From: JANWYT01 sp034437555
GTDB lineage: Bacteria > Chloroflexota > Anaerolineae > Aggregatilineales > Phototrophicaceae
Direction: 5' to 3'
Assembly (NCBI GenBank): GCA_034437555.1
Contig: DAOTTQ010000064.1
Span: forward strand, 14,061-78,060
Length of the DNA stretch: 64,000 bases
In this document: positions 32,685-42,360 of the stretch, piece after piece
Numbering within the stretch: position 1 is the first letter of the stretch
Layout: each line of letters begins with the position of its first letter
Translations under genes and position numbers: made by a program
The notes under the pieces: model-generated
Databases searched by the model: none
What the model saw: only the letters and a program-made list of their open reading frames with translations
What the model was told of the DNA's origin: nothing

Positions 32685-33866
32685 ATGCACATTTTGCACG
32701 TTACGCCATACTATGCGCCTGCCTATGCTTTTGGCGGGGTAGTGCGTGCCGTAGAAGGTATGGCGCAAGCCAGCGTAGCGCGGGGGCATACCGTGACGGT
32801 ACTTACCACAGACGCGCTTAACTTTGCGGGGGGGCGCATAACAACACCGCACACAGAAGCCTTAGAAGGCGTGCGTGTGGTGCGCGTAAAAAATGTGTTG
32901 CCAGTCTTGCGCCAGCGCGCTAATTTGTCTACGGCGTGGCTAAGGGGGGTGGCACGCGACTTATTAAAGCAATGTGACGTGGTGCATGTCCATGAGTTTC
33001 GTACCGCCGAGAACATCCAGTTTTTGCCAATGGCACACGCCTTTAAGAAGCCAATTTGTTTGTCACCACACGGCACATTGGCACAGCACACCGGCAGAAG
33101 TACGCTTAAAAGCGGATGGGACGCACTCATTAGCCCAAGCCTTACGCCCTATATTAGCGATATTGTGTGCTTAACCGAGAACGAAAAAGTAGAGGCGCAA
33201 GCCCTTTGGCAACGCATCACCCCGTTATTAGCAAAGCAAATAAGCCGTTGGCACGTTATCCCTAATGGCGTAAACGCCCGTCAGTTTGCCCAATTGCCCC
33301 TCGCAACGCCCTTTAGAGAACGCTGGGGGCTAGGGGATGACCCCGTTATTTTGTATATGGGCAGGCTTCATCCGCGTAAGGGCGCAGACAAGCTGGCACA
33401 GGCGTTCATCAACGCGAACCTGCCCCACGCTAAATTAGTGATTGCGGGGGGGGATGAAGGCTTGCTAGACAGGCTTAAAAGCTATCAGCATGAGAACATT
33501 GTGATAACAGGTTTTCTGGACGGTGAGGCGCGTTTAGAGGCGTTATCTAGTGCCTCTTTATTTGTGTTGCCTGCGGTAGGGGAGGGGCTTTCGATGGCGG
33601 TCTTAGAGGCGATGGCGTGCGCTGTGCCTGTGTTACTCTCGCCTGACTGTGGCTTTACCGACACCGAAGCACAGGGGGCGGGGCGCATTGTTCCCCCCAC
33701 TATAGAAGCCCTAACGAGTGCGTTGACAGAGCTATTAACTTATCCACAAGAGTTAAAACGCATGGGAGAAAACGCCCAACGATGGACAAAAGAGGCGTTC
33801 TCGTGGGAATACATCGCAGAACAGCTAGAAATGGTCTACAGTGGTGCTATTTCTAATTCTAGCTAG
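32685..33866 (+). CDS. family 4 glycosyltransferase
   Basis: A 393-residue GT-B enzyme. The opening HILHVTPYYAPAYAFGGVVR is the typical first strand and loop of the acceptor domain. The donor domain has YMGRLHPRKGADKLAQAF and a GEGLSMAVLEAMACAVPVLLS segment with the E-x7-E motif. No membrane helix. It is not closely alike in sequence to the GT at 20 kb. GGAGAA lies 8 bases before the ATG. The gene stands alone between the divergent map gene and an EamA transporter, so no polysaccharide cluster is evident and the acceptor is unknown. Confidence 0.88.
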   Translation: MHILHVTPYYAPAYAFGGVVRAVEGMAQASVARGHTVTVLTTDALNFAGGRITTPHTEALEGVRVVRVKNVLPVLRQRANLSTAWLRGVARDLLKQCDVVHVHEFRTAENIQFLPMAHAFKKPICLSPHGTLAQHTGRSTLKSGWDALISPSLTPYISDIVCLTENEKVEAQALWQRITPLLAKQISRWHVIPNGVNARQFAQLPLATPFRERWGLGDDPVILYMGRLHPRKGADKLAQAFINANLPHAKLVIAGGDEGLLDRLKSYQHENIVITGFLDGEARLEALSSASLFVLPAVGEGLSMAVLEAMACAVPVLLSPDCGFTDTEAQGAGRIVPPTIEALTSALTELLTYPQELKRMGENAQRWTKEAFSWEYIAEQLEMVYSGAISNSS

Positions 33867-33973
33867 GCGGACGTACACTGGTAACGTTCTTGATAGGGCA
33901 ATAATCGGATAGTTTGATGCGTATGTTGCCTTATACAATGAGCCTATTGGATAACTCATAAGGATATACCCTA

Positions 33974-34882
33974 ATGAAACTGCGTGACATTGCGTTGTTG
34001 TTCTTGCTTGCCTCAATTTGGGGCGCATCATTCTTGTTCATTCGCGTGGCAGTTCACGATTTTGGCGCACCTACTCTTGTGGCTGTGCGCGTGCTTTTGG
34101 CGGCAGTGGTCTTGATTGCCATTGTAACGTTCATGCGCCAGCCCACACAGCTTAAAGCGCACTGGCGCAAATTTTTATTTCTTGGCGCAGTCAATAGCGC
34201 ATTGCCCTTTACGATGATTGCCACCGCAGAACTTAACTTAACGGCATCTTTTGCCGCTATTCTAAACGCCACAACGCCTCTCTTTGCTGCCATTGTGTCT
34301 TGGCTATGGCTTAAAGACCCGCTTACCTCACGTAAGCTGATGGGGCTGGCATTGGGCTTAGTGGGCGTTACCATTGTGGTGGGCTGGAGTCCTTTTGAAC
34401 TTACATCCCCTGTTCTGCTGTCCATTGGCATGATGTTTATTGCCTCATTTGCCTATGGCACAGGGACGGTCTACAGCAAAAAAGCCTTTGTGGGCGTACC
34501 CACATTTACAATGGCAATTGGGCAACAATTGGGCGCAGGGATTATTATGCTTCCATTGGCATTTGCTTCGCCACCCACCCAAGTTCCCAGCACGGGCGCA
34601 ACGATTGCATTGCTGGCATTGGCGATTGTGTGTACAGCGTTTGCCTATCTGATTTACTTTACGCTGGTAAGAAATGTGGGCGCAACCAATACCTCTACAG
34701 TGACCATGCTTGTGCCGTTCTTTGGCATTTTATGGGGCGCGTTGTTCCTAAACGAAACCATTGGCGTGGGACAATTGGTGGGCTTTGGCGTGATTCTGTT
34801 CAGCCTTAGCTTGGTGACAGGCATCAACCCGTTTGCACAAAAGAAGGTTGTGCCTGTAGCGGTTGCCTCTGGCGCAGATTAA
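33974..34882 (+). CDS. EamA/DMT-family transporter
   Basis: A 302-residue inner-membrane protein with ten predicted helices forming two EamA repeats (about 5-140 and 150-290). The opening LLFLLASIWGASFLFIRVA is the usual first helix of drug/metabolite transporters. Members export metabolites, amino acids or drugs; the substrate is not predictable. AAGGA precedes the ATG by 10 bases. It converges on the MFS exporter across a strong symmetric hairpin. Confidence 0.9.
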   Translation: MKLRDIALLFLLASIWGASFLFIRVAVHDFGAPTLVAVRVLLAAVVLIAIVTFMRQPTQLKAHWRKFLFLGAVNSALPFTMIATAELNLTASFAAILNATTPLFAAIVSWLWLKDPLTSRKLMGLALGLVGVTIVVGWSPFELTSPVLLSIGMMFIASFAYGTGTVYSKKAFVGVPTFTMAIGQQLGAGIIMLPLAFASPPTQVPSTGATIALLALAIVCTAFAYLIYFTLVRNVGATNTSTVTMLVPFFGILWGALFLNETIGVGQLVGFGVILFSLSLVTGINPFAQKKVVPVAVASGAD

Positions 34883-34892
34883 GGTTAGGTGT

Positions 34893-34921
34893 TTACGGGC
34901 ATGCACGGTTCATGCCCGTAA
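34893..34921. terminator. 11-bp perfect hairpin between converging transporter genes
   Basis: TTACGGGCATG (34893-34903) pairs perfectly with CATGCCCGTAA (34911-34921), 7-base loop. There is no T run, so it may be a terminator of both genes or a processing/stability element. Confidence 0.5.
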
Positions 34922-34938
34922 CGTTGGAATTGTTTTCA

Positions 34939-36459
34939 CTACGCCTCCTTTGTTTTGCGCCCCACACTAAAGAAGGCAATCCCCGCCCCCAAAAAGCACA
35001 AGCTAGCACTGGCAACCATTACGCCCACAAACGCCTGATGATAGGCTTCGCGCTTAAGCGTTTCGACCTGTGCCAACACTTCGGCGTTATCACTAGGCAC
35101 ACTGGCACTCATTAAGTAAACCGCTTGCGTTTGCAGTTGGGCGTAGGTATCGCTATCTAATACAGTACGCCCACTATCTGCCAACACACTACTAAACACA
35201 GATACCAATAGCACACTAAACACGGCTGTTACCAATGCACCTGCCGAGCGGGCAATGGCATTGTTTACGCCACTAGCAACGCCTGCACTATCTTGGGGTG
35301 CAGACCCCATCACGGTGGCGGTTAAAGGTGCAACCAACAAGCCCAAGCCCGCACCAAACACAACAATGGTGGGGAAGTAGCTGGTGAAATAGTCGGGTGT
35401 GCCTGCTGTGAGGGGGATAATGCCAAAACCCAAACTCCCTAGCCCCAATAACACACCCCCTACTACCAAGAGCATCCGCGCCCCCACACGCCCCGACAAA
35501 CGCGCTGCGTACGGCGACAACACAATAATAGCCACCGTGATGGGCAAAAACGCAATGCCTGCCGTTGTCGCATCAAACCCCCGTACCGCCACCAAGTACA
35601 CGGTTGCAAACGTGGTGACACTGGCAAGCGCACCATAGATAAAGAACGTATAGGCGTTTGTACCACTAAACGTACTCGATTTGAACAATTCTAGGCGTAG
35701 AAGGGGGAATGGCACACGCATTTCTACGGCAATAAACGCCACCGCGCTGATGATGCCCACCAATAACGACCCCCAAACAGTGGGATCACTGGGGATGCTT
35801 TCACTAAGGCGCATGGCACTAAACACAAACGACGCTAAACTAAGCGTAATGAGGCTTGCGCCTAACCAATCCAAACGATGCGGTGCTTCGTTGCTGTGGC
35901 TTTCTGGAACGGCGCGTAATGCCCACAAAGACACCAACGCAAATGGCAAGCCCAATAAGAAGATGCCACGCCATAAGCCATTATCCACCAGCAAGCCCCC
36001 GATGATGGGACCCAAAACACTGGCGAGCGTCGTTAATGCCGACCATGCGCCGATAGCTTGTCCGCGTTCTGCCCCGTCAAAATTGGCAGTAAGCAACGCG
36101 AGGCTATTGGGAATCATCAACGCGCCCAAAACACCCTGCGCCAACCGCGCCACAATCAATAGTTCAATAGAGGGTGCAATGCCACAAAGCACGCTTGTTA
36201 CCCCAAAACCAATTACGCCAATGCCAAAGATGCGATTGCGCCCGTATAAATCGCCCATTGCGCCACCCACCAAGATAAGCGCACCCAAAAAGAGCAGATA
36301 GCCGTTGATAATCCAAAGGGCTTGTGCGCCGGTGGCGTTAAACTCGGCTTGAATAGCAGGTAGTGCAACGGTGACGGATTGCATTAAAAAACCCATGCTA
36401 GACGCAAAGATACTAGCAATTAAAACGCGCCGTTTTAGGGCGGGTGACTGTGTTGTCAT
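34939..36459 (-). CDS. MFS multidrug-type exporter (DHA2/EmrB-QacA family, 14 helices)
   Basis: A 506-residue inner-membrane antiporter with about 14 hydrophobic segments. Motifs seen are the first helix with SVTVALPAIQAEF, the loop GAMGDLYGRNRIFGIG (motif A), LIVARLAQGVLGALMIPNSLALL (motif B-like) and ALTTLASVLGPIIGGLLVDN (motif C, the antiporter signature G-P-x-x-G-G). Such proteins expel drugs, dyes or metabolites by proton antiport. The ATG at 36459 is chosen because AGAGGGG lies upstream and the motif follows; the frame is open for 17 codons upstream. No regulator gene is adjacent. Confidence 0.92.
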   Translation of the reverse strand: MTTQSPALKRRVLIASIFASSMGFLMQSVTVALPAIQAEFNATGAQALWIINGYLLFLGALILVGGAMGDLYGRNRIFGIGVIGFGVTSVLCGIAPSIELLIVARLAQGVLGALMIPNSLALLTANFDGAERGQAIGAWSALTTLASVLGPIIGGLLVDNGLWRGIFLLGLPFALVSLWALRAVPESHSNEAPHRLDWLGASLITLSLASFVFSAMRLSESIPSDPTVWGSLLVGIISAVAFIAVEMRVPFPLLRLELFKSSTFSGTNAYTFFIYGALASVTTFATVYLVAVRGFDATTAGIAFLPITVAIIVLSPYAARLSGRVGARMLLVVGGVLLGLGSLGFGIIPLTAGTPDYFTSYFPTIVVFGAGLGLLVAPLTATVMGSAPQDSAGVASGVNNAIARSAGALVTAVFSVLLVSVFSSVLADSGRTVLDSDTYAQLQTQAVYLMSASVPSDNAEVLAQVETLKREAYHQAFVGVMVASASLCFLGAGIAFFSVGRKTKEA

Positions 36460-36587
36460 AGCGAAGAATCCCCTCTGTTGTATGACATAACTAAACCCCA
36501 TCATGGGCAAATGGTCAAGTTTGGTGTGAGAGATTTAACCAAAACCGTTGTATGATGGAAAAGAACGAGCGTTTTAGGATACCCATT

Positions 36588-37346
36588 ATGAGAACAAAAC
36601 TTCCTCGCCAGTTTCCATTTAGCCGTTTTTTGTTGCATTGGTCTTTTTATGCGTTTCTGGTTTTCCCCGCCACCATCTTTTTTGGCGCGGTGTCCCTTGT
36701 CGTGCTGAACATTGTTTCTAGCTTGACGACTATGCTTTTGTCATGGGAATTACAAGTCCCCTATAGCACTGTGATTTCGGGTAGTGTGTTGGGGCTAGTG
36801 GCGGGTGGTGTTATCAGCAAGCTACAGTACACACTCATTCGCCAATATCGCCTATGGTCGGCAGATAGCTGGCAAGCCATCAGCATGGTGGGCGGTGCTG
36901 TGGGTGGGGTGTTAGTAGTGTTGATGATAGCACTGCCCAATGCCTTGTTGACTTACCGAGAAAGTGCCTTCTTATCTCTATCACCAGAATTACTCTACTT
37001 TTTCTTGATGCCCGTTTTCACACTGGCATTAAGTGTTGCCCAATGGTCAATTTTACGGGCGGCAACCGCGAAGGCTTGGGTGTGGGTTGTGGCGAATGTG
37101 GTGGGCGGTGTGGCGTTTAGCAACCTTGCGTTTAATAACGCATCCTCTACCAGCTGGATGCTAGAAAATAGCCTTCGTTTCATTGAACCCATCTTCTTTC
37201 TCTTAATGCTTACCATGCAAGGTTTTATTACGGGGTGTGTTCTTTTGTGGCTGTTTTCACACCACGCCTATCCATCCGTAGACCCCCATGCCCCAGAACC
37301 CCCCAAAAATGACCGTACCGCGTCTGTTTGGGATGAGGCGATATAG
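36588..37346 (+). CDS. unknown six-helix membrane protein
   Basis: A 252-residue hydrophobic protein with about six membrane segments (FYAFLVFPATIFFGAVSLVV, SGSVLGLVAGGVISKL, VGGAVGGVLVVLMIALP, LYFFLMPVFTLALSV, WVWVVANVVGGVAFS, IFFLLMLTMQGFITGC). The tail is polar and Pro-rich. No family was recognised. ATG at 36588 has AGGA 8 bases before it. An in-frame ATG at 36552 also exists, but overlaps a TATGAT that could be the -10. It lies about 100 bases upstream of the first giant PBP. Confidence 0.6.
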   Translation: MRTKLPRQFPFSRFLLHWSFYAFLVFPATIFFGAVSLVVLNIVSSLTTMLLSWELQVPYSTVISGSVLGLVAGGVISKLQYTLIRQYRLWSADSWQAISMVGGAVGGVLVVLMIALPNALLTYRESAFLSLSPELLYFFLMPVFTLALSVAQWSILRAATAKAWVWVVANVVGGVAFSNLAFNNASSTSWMLENSLRFIEPIFFLLMLTMQGFITGCVLLWLFSHHAYPSVDPHAPEPPKNDRTASVWDEAI

Positions 37347-37446
37347 AAAATTGTGCCTCTACCGCACACAAATTCCCAACTTGCGTTATACTAATGGAGA
37401 ACATTAGCTTATAGACGATTTGACCAGTGTAACGTAGGGGAAAAAC

Positions 37447-40400
37447 ATGGCGGAAAATAGCGGATGGCACGACCCCAAAACGCCGAATTTGTGGAAGCCC
37501 GTTGCTAAGAAAGACCCATCATCGGGCGCAGAGTGGACAACCGTTTCGGCGTTGCCAAAAAACCTAGATGAAGAGCCAAAACAAGAGGGTGGCTGGCATC
37601 TGCCTTCCCCCGAAGATACCATCTTTAGCACAACCGATGAAGTAGCAGTACAAACGCCAGAGGCTGTGACCCGTGCCATTCGTCCAGAGGATTTACTGGC
37701 GGATATCTTGGGGCAAGGACGGCGAACTACTCGTGAGCCTTCGTTGCGTCCAGAGGACATGGCATCGGGGTTTACGCCCGTGCCTAAGCCAGTAAAACAA
37801 TCCCCTGAAGAAACTTCTCAAGAAGCGATAACACCCCTTCCCTTAGATGAATTGGATGGAGGCGGTGATTTGTCGGGCTTAGAAGCCCTTGGCGCACTGG
37901 ATGATGATGAAATAGAGGACGATGATGCGTTTAGCGTCAGCGAGTATATGGCACTCTCTGAATTAGAGCAGGGCGCAGCCAACTCGGACAACATCGAAAC
38001 CACGCCCCTTAACCCTGATGATTTATCGCCTGCGGCAAAATTGGCAGCCGCCGCTCGTCAATCGACAGAACTTTTACCCGAAAGCCCCGCAGACGTTGCT
38101 AAACGCGCTCTTGCCGAACTTATGGGTGAAGGGGCATCAGACACACAAGCCCCCACAACCGGGCAAGAATCGCCATCTGATGTTGCCAAACGCGCCCTAG
38201 AGCAATTAGGCGTAAGCACATCGGGCGTGACGGCTGCGCCACCCAAAGCCAGCCCTGCCATGACCCCTCAGCAAGAGGCTTTGGCACAAAAATTCCGTGA
38301 AACCGAGCAAAAAGCCATTGACCTACGTAATCGCTATTACGCGGGGCAAATTTCACAAGAAGAAGTACAACACGGGCAAAATGACCTACGCATTTTTGAC
38401 GACATCAATCAAGTGTGGTGGTCAATTGGCGTAGAGGGCATGACGTGGTATCGCTATGAGAACAACGGTTGGGTAGAAGCAACGCCCCCCGTATCGTTAA
38501 GACCCAACACGCCCCCCACCGTCACCACACAGTTTAGCCCTGATGACGTGCTATCGGGGTCTTTGCCCTACCTGCCCGATAACCGCCCACAAACCGAAGT
38601 GAGCAACGATTTTTCGCAGGTGGGCTATAGTGACCCCTATGCGGTAACATCGCCCCTGCCAAACCCCAATCAACCCACCTATGACCCCAATTTGACGGTG
38701 GCGGGCGCAACCTATGACGCAATGAACACCATGCCCAGCTCTGCCGAAACGCTTCAGGGCTTGCGCATGGTAGACTCTACCATGCCCATGAACGCTGTCC
38801 CTGTAGCGGATGAGTATGGCTACTATCAAGAAGAAGCCCCTGCCTATGATGAATCACTAGATGCACCCACCTTTGACCGCTATAAAGAGCAAGAACGCAC
38901 GTCATTATTGCGTGTGGCGGTGATTATTGGTGTGGTGGTGTTCGGCTTAGGCGTGCTTGGGGTTGCTGTCAGTGCAGGCTTAGCATTGGCATGGTATAAC
39001 CAACAAGTAGAAGAATGGCGCACCGAAATTGACGCGCTTGCCTCTTACAATCCGCAATTCCAAACGGCACGCATTATGGACGTAAACGGTGACCTAATTG
39101 CCGAACTGAACAGCCGTGAAGGTGGGGCGCGTAAGGTAATTGGGCTGAACGAAATGTCGCCCTTCCTAATTCACGCCGTCCTTAGCACCGAAAACAAGAC
39201 ATTCTATGATGACCCCGGCTTTGATATTGTGTCGATTGGTCGGGCGTTCTTGCAAAACTTGGGCGCGGGTGAAATTCAGTCGGGCGCAAGCACCGTTACC
39301 CAGCAAATTGCCCGTAACCTGATTCTAAAAGACACCGAACCCACCGCGAACCGCAAGGTGCAAGAAATTTTGGTAGCGATGGAAATTGCCAATAAATACG
39401 ACAAGAACTTCATCCTACAGCTTTACATGAATGAGTTCTTCTTTGGCAATCAGTCTTATGGCGTAGAAGCTGCCTCTGAATTTTACTTTGGCAAGCCTGC
39501 GCTAGAGCTAAACATGGCAGAAGGCGCAATGTTAGCAGGTATCATCAGCGCACCCGCCACCAATGACCCTGTGGTCAACAAAGAACAGTCTATCCGCGCC
39601 ATGCGTAATAGTATGCGCCTGATGCTAGAAGCGGGCTGTTTGCAATTTCAACATGGGGAATGGGCATCAACGGGGCAACCCTTCTGCATTAGCGAAAGCG
39701 TCTTTGTCCCTTATGAAGGCGAACAAGCCAAGCTAGTAACAGTGAATAGTGATGGCACATACGGCGGTTTGTTGGCATTGCTTTATGCCCAAGTAGAAGT
39801 GCGCGTTTATAAGCCCCGTGAGTCACAGTTTAAGTATCCACACTTCGTCAACTACATTCAAAGTATCATCGAGCAACAGTTTGGCACAAATACCATGTTC
39901 CAGCGTGGCTTTACGATATACACCACACTAAACCCACGCATCCAAGACACCGCCGAAGACACGCTTCGCCGTCAGGTGGCATCGTTGGTGAATAATGGCG
40001 TAAATACGGGTGCGGTGATGGTGACAGACCCACAAACGGGCGCAATTCGCGCCATGGTGGGTAGCCCCGACTTTAGCAATGAGCAAATTGCTGGGCAAGT
40101 GGATAATACCCGTACTTGGCAACAATCGGGTTCTGCCATTAAGGGCATACTGTATGCCGCCGCCATTGAAGGCGGACCCAACGGCTACTTAACGCCTGCC
40201 AGCATTATGTGGGATGTACCCTCTAGCTATCCTATTGCCGGGGGCGCACCCTACCAACCCACTAACTTTAGAACAGGCACGTTCTATGGGCCCACACGCC
40301 TAAGAATTGCCCTCCAGAACAGCTATAACGTTTCTGCGGTAAAGGCATTCGAGTTTATTGGCGCAGAAAAGTTCAAAGAAACCGCCGAGCGTATGGGGCT

Positions 40401-41709
40401 TGCCTTCTTGCCCGAAGCCATCTTTGGCTTGCCAAGCGCGTTGGGTGCAAATGAAGTGCGCTTGATAGACATGATGAAAGCCTATGGCACGATAGCCAAC
40501 AACGGACGCTATACGCCCTTGTATGCCATTGACCGCATTACAGAAGAAGCTGGTGGCATACAAGCGCAAGTGCCATTGCCAGAACGCGCACAACCCGCCC
40601 AAGCCATCTCGCCCCAAGTGGCGTTTGTGATGCAAAACATCCTAAGTGATGATACCTCTCGCGCCCAAGAGTTTGGACGTGATAGCGCACTTACGCTAAC
40701 CCGTAGTGGCATCCCCACCCAAAACTTTGTGGGTGCAAAAACAGGCACAAGCAACGACGGGCGCGACCTGTGGACGATGGGCTTTACTAGCAATACCGTC
40801 GTGGGCGTGTGGCTAGGGACGTTTGATAACTCGCGAACGGTGGGTGTTAGTGGCTCTACGGCAGCCGCACCACTTTGGAATGCGGTTATGACCTCGGCGA
40901 TTGCAGGGCGCACGCCGTCACAATTTGCTAATCCGGGCGGCGTGCTACAAGATACCATCTGTGCAGATACAGGCACGTTGGCGGGCGATACATGCGCCAA
41001 CCGCATCACAGATATTTACATCCAAAACCAGTCCCCCGCGTCTGCCACACAGGGCTTTGTACAAACGCTGAATGTGGACAGTTGGACGGGCTTTATTGCC
41101 AATGAGTGGTGTTCCGAAAACGTGGTATCGCGGGTCTACGCCGCCATCACCGACCCCTTCGCCGTCAATTGGCTGGTGAATACCCAGCAAGGGCGTGATT
41201 ATGCTCGGCGAATTGGCTTGCCCGAAAACTTACAATCTTCACCCACCGTTGCCTGTACACAAGGGCAAGCCTTGCCCAGTGTGCGCCTAAACAACCCACT
41301 TGATAATAGTGTGGTGACGGGTACGCTCACCATTAGCGGTCAAATTAGCGCCAGTGACTTTGGACGTTTTGACCTTGAATATGCTAATGCCAGCACGCCC
41401 GACGCATTTGGGCGCATTACCACTAGCTCGCAGCAGTTCCCCACGCCAAACTCAACGCTTGGCACATGGGACACCACCACCATTGCCAACGGCTCTTACA
41501 TCTTGCGCCTAACGGCATATAGCACCGGTGGGGGCATTATCCAGCGGACGGTGCGCATTACTATCAACAACATCTTGCCAACGGCAACGCCGACGCTGAT
41601 ACCATCGCCCACACCGAATATTCCGTTGCCATCGCCATTTGTGCCGGGGTCCACGCCACTGCCATTTGAACCCGCCAACCCCACGGCAACCGCCACACTG
41701 GGCTTGTAA
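37447..41709 (+). CDS. giant class A penicillin-binding protein (bifunctional PBP1)
   Basis: A 1420-residue bifunctional peptidoglycan synthase. Residues 1-483 are cytoplasmic, acidic and low-complexity, with two SP(A/S)DVAKRAL repeats, unlike most PBP1A proteins. A membrane helix (about 486-514) follows. The GT51 glycosyltransferase domain has the catalytic Glu at about 580 (STENKTFY) and GASTVTQQIARN. The transpeptidase has the serine motif SAIK at about 895, SYN near 960 and KTGTS at about 1098. An Ig-like domain and a Pro/Thr tail (PTATPTLIPSPTP) close the protein. AGGGGAAA is the ribosome site and TATACT (37387-37392) the probable -10. It is about 300 residues longer than the paralogue downstream. 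Confidence 0.95.
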   Translation: MAENSGWHDPKTPNLWKPVAKKDPSSGAEWTTVSALPKNLDEEPKQEGGWHLPSPEDTIFSTTDEVAVQTPEAVTRAIRPEDLLADILGQGRRTTREPSLRPEDMASGFTPVPKPVKQSPEETSQEAITPLPLDELDGGGDLSGLEALGALDDDEIEDDDAFSVSEYMALSELEQGAANSDNIETTPLNPDDLSPAAKLAAAARQSTELLPESPADVAKRALAELMGEGASDTQAPTTGQESPSDVAKRALEQLGVSTSGVTAAPPKASPAMTPQQEALAQKFRETEQKAIDLRNRYYAGQISQEEVQHGQNDLRIFDDINQVWWSIGVEGMTWYRYENNGWVEATPPVSLRPNTPPTVTTQFSPDDVLSGSLPYLPDNRPQTEVSNDFSQVGYSDPYAVTSPLPNPNQPTYDPNLTVAGATYDAMNTMPSSAETLQGLRMVDSTMPMNAVPVADEYGYYQEEAPAYDESLDAPTFDRYKEQERTSLLRVAVIIGVVVFGLGVLGVAVSAGLALAWYNQQVEEWRTEIDALASYNPQFQTARIMDVNGDLIAELNSREGGARKVIGLNEMSPFLIHAVLSTENKTFYDDPGFDIVSIGRAFLQNLGAGEIQSGASTVTQQIARNLILKDTEPTANRKVQEILVAMEIANKYDKNFILQLYMNEFFFGNQSYGVEAASEFYFGKPALELNMAEGAMLAGIISAPATNDPVVNKEQSIRAMRNSMRLMLEAGCLQFQHGEWASTGQPFCISESVFVPYEGEQAKLVTVNSDGTYGGLLALLYAQVEVRVYKPRESQFKYPHFVNYIQSIIEQQFGTNTMFQRGFTIYTTLNPRIQDTAEDTLRRQVASLVNNGVNTGAVMVTDPQTGAIRAMVGSPDFSNEQIAGQVDNTRTWQQSGSAIKGILYAAAIEGGPNGYLTPASIMWDVPSSYPIAGGAPYQPTNFRTGTFYGPTRLRIALQNSYNVSAVKAFEFIGAEKFKETAERMGLAFLPEAIFGLPSALGANEVRLIDMMKAYGTIANNGRYTPLYAIDRITEEAGGIQAQVPLPERAQPAQAISPQVAFVMQNILSDDTSRAQEFGRDSALTLTRSGIPTQNFVGAKTGTSNDGRDLWTMGFTSNTVVGVWLGTFDNSRTVGVSGSTAAAPLWNAVMTSAIAGRTPSQFANPGGVLQDTICADTGTLAGDTCANRITDIYIQNQSPASATQGFVQTLNVDSWTGFIANEWCSENVVSRVYAAITDPFAVNWLVNTQQGRDYARRIGLPENLQSSPTVACTQGQALPSVRLNNPLDNSVVTGTLTISGQISASDFGRFDLEYANASTPDAFGRITTSSQQFPTPNSTLGTWDTTTIANGSYILRLTAYSTGGGIIQRTVRITINNILPTATPTLIPSPTPNIPLPSPFVPGSTPLPFEPANPTATATLGL

Positions 41710-41721
41710 ACACAACGCAAA

Positions 41722-41748
41722 GGGCGCAACCTGTAATGGATTGCGCCC
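41722..41748 (+). terminator. hairpin after the giant PBP gene
   Basis: GGGCGCAA (41722-41729) pairs with TTGCGCCC (41741-41748), loop of 11 bases, 12 bases after the stop codon. There is no T run; it may be a weak or protein-dependent terminator. Confidence 0.4.
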
Positions 41749-41756
41749 AAACTGCC

Positions 41757-42358
41757 CCCCTCATCCCCTGCCCCTTCCCCCACTGCTACGCCGAGGGGAA
41801 GGGGTGCAAAATACCGCGTTTTTCAAGTCCCCCGCCAATTTTTGGAGAGGGATTTAGGGGGAGGTTGTCCTATGCACTTGTGACTTCGCCAAAACCCCTC
41901 ATCCCCTGCCCCTTCCCCCACCGCTACGCCGAGAGGAAGGGGTGCAAAATACCGCGTTTTTTAAGTCCCTCGCCAATTTTTGGAGAGGGATTTAGGGTGA
42001 GGTTTTCCTGCACACTTGTGGCTACGCCAAAACCCCTCATCCCCTGCCCCTTCCCCCACCGCTACGCCGAGGGGAAGGGGTGCTAAACACCGCGTTTTTC
42101 AAGTCCCTCGCCAATTTTTGGAGAGGGATTTAGGGTGAGGTTGTCCTATGCACTTGTGGCTTCGCCAAAACCCCCTCATCCCCTGCCCCCACCGCTACGC
42201 CGAGGGGAAGGGGTACAAAACACCGCGTTCTTCAAGTCCCTCGCCAATTTTTGGAGAGGGATTTAGGGTGAGGTTTTCCTGCGCACTTGTGGCTACGCCA
42301 AAACCCCCCATCCCCCTTCCCCCACCGCTACGCCGAAGGGAAGGGGGATGGGGGGTGC
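41757..42358. repeat. 138-bp tandem repeat array (four copies and a partial fifth)
   Basis: Units begin at 41757, 41895, 42033, 42172 and 42304 (period 138, 138, 139, 132). Each contains CCCCTTCCCC facing GGGGAAGGGG around a loop with GCTACGCCGA, and then a second weak inverted repeat, CCCTCGCCAATTTTTGGAGAGGG-like. Copies differ at a few percent of positions. A related fragment lies at 56781-56829. The array fills the space between the giant PBP and ndk. Frames that read through it are not genes. It looks like a dispersed intergenic repeat family of palindromic (MITE- or REP-like) type. Confidence 0.85.
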
Positions 42359-42360
42359 GC

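Noticed and set aside
41710..42360. CRISPR array
   Set aside because: The units are 138 bp with no alternation of short constant repeats and unique spacers, and there are no cas genes in the window.
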